A stretch of 64,000 nucleotides of DNA from Methanobrevibacter sp. UBA412 (GCA_002495685.1 DAGJ01000004.1:1-64000); one strand, 5' to 3'. Shown: positions 19,150 through 29,317, counted from the stretch's first letter. Made by a program: numbers and translations. Notes: generated by a model not told the origin, from the letters alone.

Positions 19150-19422
19150 TTATATTGGAACTCCAAATGCTTCAAGCATGGATTGTAAACCTAAAAGGAA
19201 TATTGCAAGCCCACCAATAAATTCAATATGTCTTGCATATTTAATAGCTACAGTAGTTCCTACAGTACCAACAACTAACCATATAATTACAATAAGTAAA
19301 CTTAATCCTCCTAATATAATAGGATTAACTCCAGCTACTGCTCCTTGTGATGCTAAAACTAAGTTCTCAATGTTACCAAAAATTAATAATCCTAAAAATG
19401 GAGTGTATTCTTTTAAAGACAT
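19150..19422 (-). CDS. Small three-helix membrane protein, half-transporter-like
   Basis: 90 residues with three hydrophobic segments: around FLGLLIFGNIENLVLA, GGLSLLIVIIWLVVGTV, and IEFIGGLAIFLLGL. The N-E-N-L-V-L-A in helix 1 and the final helix resemble one half of TerC/MntP/LysE-like transporters, which contain two three-helix repeats (inference). A close paralog lies 49 bp upstream on the same strand, so two products could pair into one transporter. A GAGATGAT site precedes the ATG. Confidence 0.7.
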   Translation of the reverse strand: MSLKEYTPFLGLLIFGNIENLVLASQGAVAGVNPIILGGLSLLIVIIWLVVGTVGTTVAIKYARHIEFIGGLAIFLLGLQSMLEAFGVPI

Positions 19423-19471
19423 TTTATTATCATCTCTCTTTACTATAAATTCTTATTTTTTTCCAATATTT

Positions 19472-19750
19472 TTAAGATTTTTCTCTTACAGCTTCAATCA
19501 TTGATTGTAAACCTAAAAGGAATATTGCAAGTCCACCAATAAATTCAATTACATTTGCGTATTCCATTGCTAATTGTGTTCCTAAAGTTCCTATAAGTAA
19601 CCATATAATTACACATATTATACTGATTCCACCTAATTTGTATGGATTCATTCCTTTTGTTACACCCTGGGAAGCTAAGATTAAATTTTCTATGTTACCA
19701 AAGATTAACAATCCTAAAAAGGGTAAATATTCTTCTAACGTTTTTATCAC
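19472..19750 (-). CDS. Paralogous three-helix membrane protein
   Basis: 92 residues, closely similar to its neighbour at 19150-19422 throughout, with a nearly identical C-terminal coding stretch. It has the same three hydrophobic helices and the same GNIENL segment. The frame opens with GTG at 19750, but that GTG lies inside GGTGAT, a typical ribosome-binding site here. Homology begins at about the ACG at 19741. Either GTG is used without a site of its own, or ACG is the start, or the start codon has been lost. Function is probably shared with the paralog. Confidence 0.65.
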   Translation of the reverse strand: MIKTLEEYLPFLGLLIFGNIENLILASQGVTKGMNPYKLGGISIICVIIWLLIGTLGTQLAMEYANVIEFIGGLAIFLLGLQSMIEAVREKS

Positions 19751-20277
19751 CTATAAAAATTATTTGTAAATAATTACTATATATTTTATTCATTATAAAG
19801 GTATATGTTTAAACTAGATATACTATTAAAATATTTCAAGACTTTATATTAATAAATTCTTATATAAAAGCTTAATAAAAGCTTTAACATGAGTTTAATC
19901 TTTCAATTACTCTTAATTACACATAAGATTTATTTGTTAATGATTTTAAAAATCGAATCATGAAATTTTTATTAAAATCTAAAAATAAATAAACACATAT
20001 ATCCACTAATAAAATAAAATATCATACTAATTAACATTAATTAAAATAAACAAACTTATCTTCATTTTAAACAGTTTAAAATTATTAAACCATATAATGC
20101 TCTAGACTTGATTTAAAATTTAGACTTAAAAATAATTAAATGAAAATTAGGTTTATTAAAAAACAAATCCTTAGTAAAATTATACAGAATATGATAAAAT
20201 TTTAGAAAAAACAAAAATTATATGTAAATAAAATATAATCAAAAATAAATAAATATAAAAAAAGGGGGAATTAAAAT
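19751..20277. other. Long AT-rich intergenic region
   Basis: 527 bp between the small membrane protein genes and the RecJ-like gene. It presumably holds the promoter for the membrane pair (TATA-like stretches near 19780-19800 on the minus strand) and the terminator of the RecJ-like gene (minus-strand T-run near 20260). I see no ORF, tRNA or strong hairpin. Confidence 0.3.
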
Positions 20278-22515
20278 TTATTCCTTTTTAGTTAAAGCCT
20301 TAACTTCATCAGCAAAAGTGCTTAAAACATCTTCACTTAAACCTTCAACAAACTTAAGACTACCAGCACATTCATGACCTCCACCATCAAGACCAGATTG
20401 AGGAACCTTAACAGCAATCTTAGGAATAACATCATTTAAATTAAATCCAAACATTTCATTAACAGCATCCGTAGCTCTAATAACACCAAAATCAGGACCA
20501 TAAGCTAAAGTAACAATAGGTTTATCCTCACCAATACTTTGAACAACACTATCATGAACAAAACCACAAGTCTTACCTGGTGCAGGGAAAGTGAACTTAT
20601 GAGCATATTTCTCAACATCTAAAACATTAAAGTAAATACCATTATCCAATTTACTTCTCTTAAGATTAGGAATAGCAGCTTTCAATTGATTATCAACCCG
20701 TCTACGATATTCTTTATATAATGCATTAATCATCTTATCATGCTTATCAATATTATCCACACCAAGAATAGTGTCCATAATTCCACGGCCATTCATGAAA
20801 CGTAAGAAGTAAGATTCAAAATCAATACATTCAGCAACTTTATCTAATTGTTCCCTATCATAATCCTTTTCACCAGCAAGTTTAATATAATCTTCAGCTT
20901 CTTTAGATTCGGCATGATCTCCAACTGCTGCAATACCTGGTAGGTGACTAATAAGATCTTTACATTCAGGATTAATAATATGTGCTACTTCAGTTGCTAA
21001 AGCTCCAGCAGTAATTTGAGAATCTCCACCAACAAGATAAGGGTTTACATGAGTATCAACATACTCATCAACTGCAACTTTACCGTCCACAACTTCTCCA
21101 GGGAAGTGATGATCAATTACAACAATTTCTATATCATAAATTTTAGCTTGCATTAATGCTACAATATCCTCTTCTGTAGAACCATTATCTAATAAAACAA
21201 TTAATGGTAATTTTTGTCCATGTCTATCTAAATCTTCAAGTGCAAAACTTAAATCTTTAACAACATCTTCTAATTCATAAAATGGTGCTTTACTTGGAGA
21301 TCTTTTAAAATAATGATATTCAGCTTCATTATCAGGGTTAATTTCTTTTAAAATAGGAACTACAGCTTTTTCCATAGCTACACCTGAACATATTCCATCT
21401 GCATCATTATGGTGTCTAATAAGAATAGTTCTTCCATCAAGAATTGCACGACGAATAGCTTTTGCAGCTTCATACATTTTAGGTCGTAACTTATCTAAAG
21501 TTGGACTTTCTATTAAAAAGTCTACATCATCAGGTTGTGCTCTTTCATCTAATGCTTTATCAATTAATACTTTTAAATTTTCAGCATCAGCAGTATCTAA
21601 TTTTTCAATAGATTGTGATTCGATTTGTATTTTTCCACTATGAGTATTTACTTCTCCAATGATTTCTACAAGATCTTCAATTTCTATTTCAGGGTATGCT
21701 CTTACGCCTGCTTCATCAAATGCTGCAGCCCATGTGATTCCAGTTTCATCAGTAATTGTAAAAATTGTTGGACCACTAGTTTGTTGTATTTGAATTACTT
21801 GAGCTTGTAATTTAACTATACTTTTTAAGTTATCTTCAGTTAAACTTCCAATTTGTGTTCGTTTAATATCCTTTTTAAGTGTTTTTAACTCATAATGATC
21901 TAATCTTGCAGGTGCCATGTCTACTTCATGTTTACGTTCTTTTATTTGTATAACTCGAACGAAAATACTATCTCCTACTTTTTGTTTAGGATTACCTGTT
22001 CTCATTAAACCCCAAACTTGATTATTTAAACTTACAAATACTCCATATTTTTCCACACGTGTTACTTTTCCTTTATACACGTTTTCTAATTCTAAATCAC
22101 TCATTTCACATAATTGATCTAGTACCCAAACAATCTGTTTGTATTTACCTTTATCTTCCTTTTGATTTTCATTTTTCATTTTATCTTCCTTGTTTTTCAT
22201 ATGGCAGTCCCTACAATACTCGTACTTATCATCGATTTCTTTTCCACAGGTTTTACAAACATTTATTTCTCCAGTTCCATGGCATTTTTCACATTCTTCA
22301 TAAACGTTTATGATTCCTTTACCATGACATTGTTCACATGGTATTTCTTCGGTGGCTTCTAAATCAAAATGTTTTTTTGCTTTTTCATTTATACCTTTAA
22401 AATGGTTTTTCATATTAATTGTATCGGCATATCCTGTTCCATCACAATCAGGACAGGTTTTTGTATCTACTGTTATGTGTCCATTACCTTTACAATTAGG
22501 GCATGATTTTTTCAT
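20278..22515 (-). CDS. Archaeal RecJ-like DHH phosphoesterase with DnaJ-type zinc fingers
   Basis: 745 residues matching the archaeal COG1107 architecture. Residues 1-105 hold DnaJ-type CxxCxGxG repeats (CPNCKGNG, CPDCDGTG, CEQCHGKG, CEKCHGTG) and two further CxxC pairs. An S1 RNA-binding domain spans about 140-205 and a second OB-fold about 228-300. The DHH domain has RHHNDADG near 365 and VVIDHH near 467. A DHHA1-like end with GLDGGGHECAGS follows. It is likely a nucleic-acid exonuclease or related phosphoesterase. The exact substrate is unknown. It lies downstream of desulfoferrodoxin on the same strand but after a 353-bp gap, so it is probably separate. Confidence 0.9.
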   Translation of the reverse strand: MKKSCPNCKGNGHITVDTKTCPDCDGTGYADTINMKNHFKGINEKAKKHFDLEATEEIPCEQCHGKGIINVYEECEKCHGTGEINVCKTCGKEIDDKYEYCRDCHMKNKEDKMKNENQKEDKGKYKQIVWVLDQLCEMSDLELENVYKGKVTRVEKYGVFVSLNNQVWGLMRTGNPKQKVGDSIFVRVIQIKERKHEVDMAPARLDHYELKTLKKDIKRTQIGSLTEDNLKSIVKLQAQVIQIQQTSGPTIFTITDETGITWAAAFDEAGVRAYPEIEIEDLVEIIGEVNTHSGKIQIESQSIEKLDTADAENLKVLIDKALDERAQPDDVDFLIESPTLDKLRPKMYEAAKAIRRAILDGRTILIRHHNDADGICSGVAMEKAVVPILKEINPDNEAEYHYFKRSPSKAPFYELEDVVKDLSFALEDLDRHGQKLPLIVLLDNGSTEEDIVALMQAKIYDIEIVVIDHHFPGEVVDGKVAVDEYVDTHVNPYLVGGDSQITAGALATEVAHIINPECKDLISHLPGIAAVGDHAESKEAEDYIKLAGEKDYDREQLDKVAECIDFESYFLRFMNGRGIMDTILGVDNIDKHDKMINALYKEYRRRVDNQLKAAIPNLKRSKLDNGIYFNVLDVEKYAHKFTFPAPGKTCGFVHDSVVQSIGEDKPIVTLAYGPDFGVIRATDAVNEMFGFNLNDVIPKIAVKVPQSGLDGGGHECAGSLKFVEGLSEDVLSTFADEVKALTKKE

Positions 22516-22868
22516 AAATTTTTTCCTCTCATAAATATTAAAAAAAATTCAATGATTATATTTAATAATAATTAGTTTTAGAATAAGTTTTAAAAAATAA
22601 TTATACTAAAATAATTTTTTCTTTATAAATAAATAATACTTATAATAATTTAAAGTATATTTTTTTAATGATTTATAATTTATGGAAAAATATATCTTTT
22701 AAAATTTTAAAAATCTAATTTATAAAAATCTTTTTTTAAAAATAGAATATAAGAATATAATTAAAATAGCTAATTAAAATAAAAGAACAATTTTTTTTTA
22801 GTACTATATTTCAATTAGCTAAAAAACTTTTTTTTTTATTAATTTAAAATATTTTATTTAATTTATTT
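22516..22868 (-). other. Intergenic region with inverted repeat
   Basis: Between the desulfoferrodoxin gene and the RecJ-like gene, both on the minus strand. A perfect 9-bp inverted repeat TAGCTAATT/AATTAGCTA lies at 22767-22775 and 22813-22821, 37 nt apart. It could fold in the desulfoferrodoxin 3' end. The rest presumably carries the RecJ-like promoter. No ORF is seen. Confidence 0.3.
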
Positions 22869-23255
22869 TTATGAATTCCAAAGACCGTGAACTGTACAAT
22901 ATTCAATTGCTTCACAGTCAGCTACATCAGCACATACATCAAATTCTGCTTTAGGTTCGTCACCTGGTTTGAAAGTTGCAAAGTAAGATTTACCATTAAC
23001 TTTTAATTCAACAAAAGCAATATAATGTTCATCTTCCATTGGATGAGTTACTTCTCCAACTTCTACAACAATTTTATCCCCTTCTTTTTTAATAATAGGG
23101 ATGTGTTTTACTCCACCTTCTTCTAATTGTCTAGGTTCAAGTAATTCCATTGCTTGGCCACAGCAGGATAATTCTCCGCCACCAACTGCAGTTACAACAA
23201 CAATGTTTCCACATACATTACATCTATAAATTTGGAATACTTCACTTACTGCCAT
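22869..23255 (-). CDS. dfx: Desulfoferrodoxin (superoxide reductase)
   Basis: Reduces superoxide to peroxide without making oxygen, a common defence in anaerobes. 128 residues. The N-terminal desulforedoxin centre I has Cys12, Cys15, Cys31 and Cys32 (CNVC and CCGQ). The catalytic Fe(His)4Cys centre II has His51 (GVKHIP), His71, His77, Cys120 and His123 (CTVHGLW). Two extra cysteines, 108 and 114, sit just before centre II in a short insertion not typical of the family. A GGAGAT site precedes the ATG. Monocistronic. Confidence 0.95.
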   Translation of the reverse strand: MAVSEVFQIYRCNVCGNIVVVTAVGGGELSCCGQAMELLEPRQLEEGGVKHIPIIKKEGDKIVVEVGEVTHPMEDEHYIAFVELKVNGKSYFATFKPGDEPKAEFDVCADVADCEAIEYCTVHGLWNS

Positions 23256-23507
23256 ATTAATTCATCTCCTATTTTTAAAATTATTTTTCAGTCCATTAAA
23301 AAAATTATTTTCAATAAACTTTTTTTTTAGACTGTTAAAGTTTAGTTTGTAACTACATAAATAAATAATTATTTATTTTAAAATAAAATTAAGTTATGAA
23401 CAAATCAATTTTTCAAAACAAATTATATAAGTAATATAATAAACAAAATCTAAAAATAATTATATTCTAAAATAAGTATGAAAAAATAGTTTAGGGATGT
23501 TATAAAA
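23256..23507. other. Divergent intergenic region
   Basis: 252 bp between the desulfoferrodoxin gene (minus) and the DUF2121-like gene (plus). It should carry both promoters. TATATAAGTAATATAA near 23425-23440 is a plausible plus-strand TATA element. No operator is obvious. Confidence 0.3.
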
Positions 23508-24431
23508 TTGAGTTTAATAATAGCTTATATAGGTAAAAAAGGATGTGTAATGGCTAGTGATAAAAGAAGAATAGCGTATTTCGGAGATGCATCTGCAAGA
23601 GAAAAATTAGAAGAAGAACTATACACTGGAGAATTAACCTCAGATGAAGAATTAAAAAATAGAGCATCACAATTAGGTATTTCCATAAAAATTACAGAAG
23701 ATGCAGCTAAAATTAAAAGTGTAGAAGGAACCGTAATGGGTGAAGTTATCACAAAAGGAACAAATGAAACCCGAAGAAAAAGAATTTATGGAACAACCAA
23801 TGGATACCAAATATTAGAACTTTTAGGATCCAAAGTAACATCTAGAGAATCAGGAAACAGTAGTATAATCCTATTTGGTAATAAAATCACAAAAAATTTA
23901 GCAAATAATTTGTTAAAAGCCTACTGGAAACCATCCTACAGTTTAAAATATATGGGAGATATATTTAAGAAAATATTAAGAGAAATATCCCAAAAAACAC
24001 CCTCAGTAAGTCAAGAATCAGATGTAATATTAGTACAAAAGAATTTAAATTCAAAAGATTCACAAACTTATCTAAATGAAGTTATACAAAGAGATTTAAA
24101 ATTATTAGGTAAATTCAGAAATCAATTAAAAGAAGATTTAATGGAAAAAACACGAACCATAGAATTAGCAAGAACAATTGTGAATGAAGGAGAAATTGGG
24201 GATGTTGTGAGTATTGAAGGCAATATGGTTCAAGTTAAACTAAATAAAAATATTCAAGCTTTTGATGGGAATTGGAAACTTTTAGTAGGTCCTGGTGAAA
24301 ATGTTATAATGTTTTTTGATATTGATAAAGATGTGAAAATAGGGGATAAAGTAGTAATTTCAAATGAAGAATTATGCACACTTCGAAATAAAACAAGTTT
24401 AAAATGTGATATAATCTTATGTAATATTTAA
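23508..24431 (+). CDS. Conserved methanogen protein with Ntn/proteasome-like N-terminus (DUF2121-like)
   Basis: 307 residues. The N-terminus (IIAYIGKKGCVMASDKRR) resembles the first strands of proteasome-type Ntn hydrolases, and the family recalls DUF2121/COG4079 (from memory). There is no obvious Thr1 nucleophile, as the chain starts MSLI. Residues 210-307 are beta-rich with a charged helix before them. Translation starts with TTG at 23508, supported by AGGGATG a short way upstream. A metallo-beta-lactamase gene follows 27 nt later, probably in the same transcript. Function unknown. Confidence 0.7.
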   Translation: MSLIIAYIGKKGCVMASDKRRIAYFGDASAREKLEEELYTGELTSDEELKNRASQLGISIKITEDAAKIKSVEGTVMGEVITKGTNETRRKRIYGTTNGYQILELLGSKVTSRESGNSSIILFGNKITKNLANNLLKAYWKPSYSLKYMGDIFKKILREISQKTPSVSQESDVILVQKNLNSKDSQTYLNEVIQRDLKLLGKFRNQLKEDLMEKTRTIELARTIVNEGEIGDVVSIEGNMVQVKLNKNIQAFDGNWKLLVGPGENVIMFFDIDKDVKIGDKVVISNEELCTLRNKTSLKCDIILCNI

Positions 24432-24458
24432 AAAAATTATAAATGGGGAATGTATTCG

Positions 24459-25343
24459 ATGAAAATAACATTTTTAGGGTCTGGTGGTGGTAGATTTGCC
24501 ACTATTAGTCAAAAAAGAATGACTGGAGGGTTTCGGATTGATGATTTTGCAGGGAAAAATTATTATATTGACCCCGGTCCTGGAGCATTAGTTCGCTCAT
24601 ATCAATTCGGTTTAAATCCAACAACAATAGATGGAGTTTTTGTCTCACATACGCATACTGATCATTATAATGATGCTGAAATATTAATCGAGGCAATGAC
24701 TAGAGGTATGACTAAAAATTATGGAGTGATTATGGGTAGTCAAAGTGTTTGTGAAGGATATAAAAAATGGGGTCCTGCAATCAGTGATTATCATAAAAGT
24801 AAATCTTTAAATATAATGTTAAAACCTGGAGAAGTTAAAAGAACTAAAGACTTCACAATTAAAGGAACAAAAACAATTCATGGAGATCCAACAGGTGTAG
24901 GATTCCAAATGAAAGCAGGTAATATCACTGTATCTTATACTTCAGATACTAAATATTTCCCTGAATTATATAAATATCATAAAGATGCTGATATACTTAT
25001 AGCAAGTGTTTTACGTCCTGGAACTAAATCTATTAAGGGGCATATGTGTACAAATAATTTCTCAAACCTTGTAAATGAAGTTAAACCTAAATTAGCTATT
25101 ATGACACATTTTGGATTTAAAATGTTAAACAGTAATCCAGTAAATGAGGCAAAAAAAGTTATGCGAAAAACTGGTGTGAAAACTATTGCAGCTTTTGATG
25201 GGTTAAAAATTGATATTGATGAAAATAATATTGAAAAATCTAAATATAGTGCTTTAAAAAATCATTTAATGAAAAATAGTAATTTTAATGAGGTTTTTCC
25301 ATCTGATGTTGAGGAGAAAAAACCTAAAAAAATTTTTAAATAA
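24459..25343 (+). CDS. MBL-fold metallohydrolase
   Basis: About 294 residues with the metallo-beta-lactamase zinc motif HTHTDH early in the protein, a later GDPTGVGF segment with HG before it, SDTKYFP carrying the bridging Asp, and THFGFK near the end for the last histidine. The layout resembles the RNase Z/phosphodiesterase-like beta-lactamase group. The substrate is unknown. An ATG at 24450 is in frame, but GGGGAA sits too close to it and is well placed for the ATG at 24459. The gene is co-directional with the DUF2121-like gene, and the product could act with it. Confidence 0.85.
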   Translation: MKITFLGSGGGRFATISQKRMTGGFRIDDFAGKNYYIDPGPGALVRSYQFGLNPTTIDGVFVSHTHTDHYNDAEILIEAMTRGMTKNYGVIMGSQSVCEGYKKWGPAISDYHKSKSLNIMLKPGEVKRTKDFTIKGTKTIHGDPTGVGFQMKAGNITVSYTSDTKYFPELYKYHKDADILIASVLRPGTKSIKGHMCTNNFSNLVNEVKPKLAIMTHFGFKMLNSNPVNEAKKVMRKTGVKTIAAFDGLKIDIDENNIEKSKYSALKNHLMKNSNFNEVFPSDVEEKKPKKIFK

Positions 25344-25356
25344 AGAATAATTATTT

Positions 25357-26490
25357 TTAGAAACTTGTTTTCTTAATATTACATGGATTAATAAATCCAC
25401 TTCTTATCATATGATCTGCAAGTACAATTGCTGTTGCAGATTCGCTTACAATAGTTACTCTTGGACATATACATGGATCATGGCGTCCTTCAATAAGTAC
25501 TGGATTGTTCTCTTTTTCTTTAAGATTTACAGTATTTTGTAGTTTACTTATGCTAGGTGTAGGTTTAATAGCAATACGTGAAATTATTGGCATACCATCA
25601 CTCATACCACCAAGTATTCCTCCACAATTATTAGTAGTTGTGATAACATCTCTTTTTAAGTTGATATCCTTTTTATCAATCATTGGGTTAAGTATGAATT
25701 CATCATTATTTTCACTTCCAAAATTACTTGCAACTTCAAAACCAGCACCAATTTCAACACCTTTAACTGCATTAATTTCCATTAAAGCTTTAGCTAAATC
25801 TCCATCTAATTTTCCATAGACTGGTTCACCTAATCCAGTTGGAACACCAGTAGCTATAGTTTCAACAATTCCACCTACACTATCACCAGAATCTTTACAT
25901 TCTAAAATCAATTTTTCCATTCTTTTTGCAGCATTATTATCAGCACAACGAACAGGATTTAATTTAACTTTCTTATGGATTTCATTTAAAGGTATATCTT
26001 CAGCTACAACATTCCCAATCTGAGTAACATGTGAAATGATTTCAATCCCATGAGTTTTTAATAATTTCTTAGCTATAGCTCCTCCAATAACCTGTCCAAT
26101 AGTGGTTCTACCACTACCACGGCCTCCACCATTATAATCATAGTTACCATATTTACTATACCAACAATAATCCCCATGACCGGGACGAGGAACATTTTTA
26201 AGATTACTATAATCTTTAGAATGTTGATTACTATTTAAAACAATACATGCAATTGGTGTTCCATCTGTTCGTCCCTCAAATATTCCAGATAAAATTTCAA
26301 CATGATCTTTCTCATTTCTCTGACTAGTTAATTTGCTAGTTCCAGGTCGTCTTTTATTCAACTCTATCTGAATATCTTTTTCATTTAATTCTAAATTAGC
26401 TGGACATCCATCAACTACTGCCCCTAATGCTCGACCATGGGAAGAACCAAAAGTAGTTATTTGAAACATTTTTCCTGTAGTATTCACCAT
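25357..26490 (-). CDS. aroC: Chorismate synthase
   Basis: Converts EPSP to chorismate using reduced FMN. 377 residues. Signatures [10 protein letters not shown] near the N-terminus, [12 protein letters not shown], and [10 protein letters not shown] are all present. The C-terminal [10 protein letters not shown] matches the conserved end. It is the next enzyme after AroA (2.9-4.2 kb) but stands alone, convergent with the MBL gene. Nothing odd is seen. Confidence 0.97.
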   Translation of the reverse strand: MVNTTGKMFQITTFGSSHGRALGAVVDGCPANLELNEKDIQIELNKRRPGTSKLTSQRNEKDHVEILSGIFEGRTDGTPIACIVLNSNQHSKDYSNLKNVPRPGHGDYCWYSKYGNYDYNGGGRGSGRTTIGQVIGGAIAKKLLKTHGIEIISHVTQIGNVVAEDIPLNEIHKKVKLNPVRCADNNAAKRMEKLILECKDSGDSVGGIVETIATGVPTGLGEPVYGKLDGDLAKALMEINAVKGVEIGAGFEVASNFGSENNDEFILNPMIDKKDINLKRDVITTTNNCGGILGGMSDGMPIISRIAIKPTPSISKLQNTVNLKEKENNPVLIEGRHDPCICPRVTIVSESATAIVLADHMIRSGFINPCNIKKTSF

Positions 26491-26660
26491 ATAAACATCA
26501 TTTCCATAATTTTTTTTAGTATAAATAAAATAAAATTAATATTATAATATACAAACTAATATAAATTTTATATTAAGTCATATTTAAACAATATTATAAT
26601 ATATAATAATTAATTTTTAAAAAACAATCAAAAAAAATTAAGAATTAGGATTATTTTTAT

Positions 26661-27378
26661 ATGAAAACTAATGAAAATATTTTAAATATAATCTATAAAA
26701 TACTGCTTGAAAAATATGATTATCAAGGATGGTGGCCATTTCTAAATTATGATGGTGTTAATCCAACAAAAACAGGCAGTATATCAGGTTATCATCCCAG
26801 GCCTTTATAATTTCCCAAAGACAGAATCACAAAAAGTTGAAATAATTATGGGAAGTGTATTAACCCAAAATACTTCTTGGCCAAGTGTTGTTAAATCATT
26901 AAAAAACTTAAATCAAAAAATAGATTTAACAGCACCTGAAATTCTAAATTATGCTTATAATAATGAAGAGAATTTTAAAGAATCTATAAAACCTAGTGGT
27001 TACTATAATCAGAAATATAATTATATTATTAATGTTTTAGAGTTTTATCAAGACTTAAACAGTCAAATTCCAACAAGAAAAGAAATATTAAATGTTAAGG
27101 GAGTGGGGAATGAAACTGCTGATTCTATTCTTTTATTTGCATATAAGCAGAAAGAATTCATAGTAGATACATATCTTAAAAGAATATTCATTAATTTAGG
27201 TTTAATAGGGCCTAAAGATAATTATATGAAAATTAAAAAATTTTTTCAAAATAATTTTAAAGGTTCAGTAAATGATTATCAAGAATATCATTCACTAATT
27301 GATGAACATGCTAAAAATTATTATAATAAAAAACCATATGGTTTAAATGACAATTTATTAAAAAAATTTAAAAAATAG
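26661..27378 (+). pseudogene. HhH-GPD base-excision glycosylase (endonuclease III-related), frameshifted
   Basis: Reading starts at ATG 26661 with the family-typical QGWWPF and GYHP segments, then stops at TAA 26808-26810. The homologous frame resumes one base out (GLYNFPKTES, SVLTQNTSW, GVGNETAD, and catalytic Asp in FIVDTYLKRI) and runs to 27378. Total length is 718 bp, one more than a multiple of three. Dropping one base near 26799 would join GYHP to GLYNF exactly. The domain resembles COG2231. The C-terminal region that should hold Fe-S cysteines has none (YYNKKPYGLN). Options are a decaying gene, a sequencing error, or programmed frameshifting at CCC-A. hemB follows after 11 nt. Confidence 0.75.
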
Positions 27379-27389
27379 GGGAAAAAATT

Positions 27390-28385
27390 ATGGATTTTCC
27401 AACAACTAGAATGAGAAGATTACGAAAAAATGAAGCTATACGTGATATGGTTCGCGAAACAAAACTTTTAAAAGAAGATTTAATCTATCCAATCTTTGTT
27501 AAAGATGGATTAGAAAATGGTAAAAAAGAACCAATTCCAACAATGCCTGATGAATACCGGTACAGTATAGATGATGCAGTGGAATATGCTAAAACATTAG
27601 AAAACAAAGGTTTAAAATCAATAATAGTTTTCGGAGTACCATTAACTGATGAAAAAGATGAAATAGGTACACCAGCATTTAAATCTACAGGAATTGTTCA
27701 AAAAACTATTCGTAAATTAAAAGCTGAAACAAATCTCGTAGTAATAGGAGATGTATGTTTATGTCAATACACCTCACATGGTCACTGTGGATTAATAACT
27801 GAAGATGAAAACTGTGATAATAATTTAAAAATCTTAAATGATGAATCATTAGAATATTTATGTAAAGTAGCAGTAAGTCAAGCAGAAGCAGGAGCAGATA
27901 TTGTAGCACCATCAGACATGATGGATGGTAGAGTTAGTGCAATTAGAGAAGCTTTAGATGAAAATGGTTATGATGATGTAATAATTATGGCTTACTCAGC
28001 TAAATATGCTTCAACATTTTATGCACCTTTCAGAGACGCAGCTTGCAGTGCTCCAGGTGAAGGAAATCGTAAGAGTTATCAAATGGATCCAGCAAACAGT
28101 AATGAAGCTTTACGAGAAGTAGAATTAGATATATTAGAAGGTGCAGATATTGTAATGGTCAAACCTGCAATTCCATGTTTAGATATTATTAACCGTGTAA
28201 GTGAAAATTTCAACATGCCAATAGCTACTTATAGTGTGAGTGGAGAATATTCTATGCTTAAAACAGCAATTAAAGCAGGAGTTTTACCTGAAGAATCCAT
28301 AATGGAAGCTATGATAGCAATAAAAAGAGCAGGGGCAGAATTAATAATAACTAACTTTGCACCTGAATTATTAGACAAATTATAA
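27390..28385 (+). CDS. hemB: Delta-aminolevulinic acid dehydratase (porphobilinogen synthase)
   Basis: Condenses two 5-aminolevulinate molecules into porphobilinogen, for factor F430, cobamides and sirohaem. 331 residues. The two active-site lysines are Lys205 (AYSAKYAS) and Lys258 (VMVKPA). The zinc-type cysteine set C123-x-C125 and C133 ([14 protein letters not shown]) is present, so this is the zinc-dependent form. A GGGG ribosome-binding site lies before the ATG. A CitG-like gene follows 29 nt later and may be co-transcribed. Confidence 0.97.
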   Translation: MDFPTTRMRRLRKNEAIRDMVRETKLLKEDLIYPIFVKDGLENGKKEPIPTMPDEYRYSIDDAVEYAKTLENKGLKSIIVFGVPLTDEKDEIGTPAFKSTGIVQKTIRKLKAETNLVVIGDVCLCQYTSHGHCGLITEDENCDNNLKILNDESLEYLCKVAVSQAEAGADIVAPSDMMDGRVSAIREALDENGYDDVIIMAYSAKYASTFYAPFRDAACSAPGEGNRKSYQMDPANSNEALREVELDILEGADIVMVKPAIPCLDIINRVSENFNMPIATYSVSGEYSMLKTAIKAGVLPEESIMEAMIAIKRAGAELIITNFAPELLDKL

Positions 28386-28414
28386 AAATAAATTAATAAA
28401 GGAGTTAAATTTTA

Positions 28415-29317
28415 ATGTTAAAACCAGAACTCATAGGTAAAATATCATCAATATCAAGTGTTTTAGAAGTAAGTGGATATCCAAAACCTGGAAACGTTCA
28501 CCGTACACGAGACTTTTTTGACATGTCCTTTGAAGATTTCCTTATCAGTGGAGTAGTAACACAAAACATCATTACCTCCTCAGCAACACAAGCAAAAGAA
28601 ATACTTAAAGATAATGATTATAGTAAAGCACATATAGGTAAATATATTTTAGAAGCAGTTAAAGAAACTGATAATTGGATAAAAAATAATACTAACCTCG
28701 GTATCATGATGTTAGAAGTTCCAATAGCTCAAGCTGCAAGTATTAGTAATGATTTTACAGAAATACAAGAAAATATTGGAAAATTATTAGATGCTACAAC
28801 AGTGGAAGATGCAGTAAACCTTTATGATGCAATAAATCTTGCAAGTGCTGGAGGAATGGGTGAACAAGAAGAGTATGATGTTCAAAGTGACAATGCAAAA
28901 GATGAACTTCGCAAAAATAATCAAACCATGTATGATGTACTGGAAATTTCTGCAGGTTGGGATCAATTAGCATTTGAATTAACAAACAAAATGCCAAAAA
29001 TCTTCGATATAGGATTCAAAACTTTTGATGAATTAAGAAAAGATAAAAGAACCAACACAGCAACAGTTCAAACATTCTTAACATTACTTTCAAAAGTACC
29101 AGATACTTTAATTAGCCGTAAATATGGTGAAGAAGAAGCATCAAAAGTTAGTGAAAGTGCTAAAACTTTACTAAACGAATATGGTGAAGAATATTTTGAT
29201 AAAGATTTAAACTACTTTGATGACTATCTTTATGAAAACAATTACAATCCAGGAACCACAGCAGATTTAACAGCTGCAAGTATAATGTTAAGCTACTTAA
29301 AAGATGAAATGGAATAA
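28415..29317 (+). CDS. CitG-like triphosphoribosyl-dephospho-CoA synthase family protein
   Basis: 300 residues related to CitG/MdcB (COG1767). It has the N-terminal [11 protein letters not shown] motif typical of the family and helical conserved blocks ([26 protein letters not shown]). CitG makes the prosthetic group of citrate lyase, but no citrate lyase genes are seen here, and methanogen members of this family have no settled role. It may act on another nucleotide or cofactor. An AAAGGAG site precedes the ATG. It follows hemB closely, which may hint at a cofactor role. Confidence 0.8.
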   Translation: MLKPELIGKISSISSVLEVSGYPKPGNVHRTRDFFDMSFEDFLISGVVTQNIITSSATQAKEILKDNDYSKAHIGKYILEAVKETDNWIKNNTNLGIMMLEVPIAQAASISNDFTEIQENIGKLLDATTVEDAVNLYDAINLASAGGMGEQEEYDVQSDNAKDELRKNNQTMYDVLEISAGWDQLAFELTNKMPKIFDIGFKTFDELRKDKRTNTATVQTFLTLLSKVPDTLISRKYGEEEASKVSESAKTLLNEYGEEYFDKDLNYFDDYLYENNYNPGTTADLTAASIMLSYLKDEME

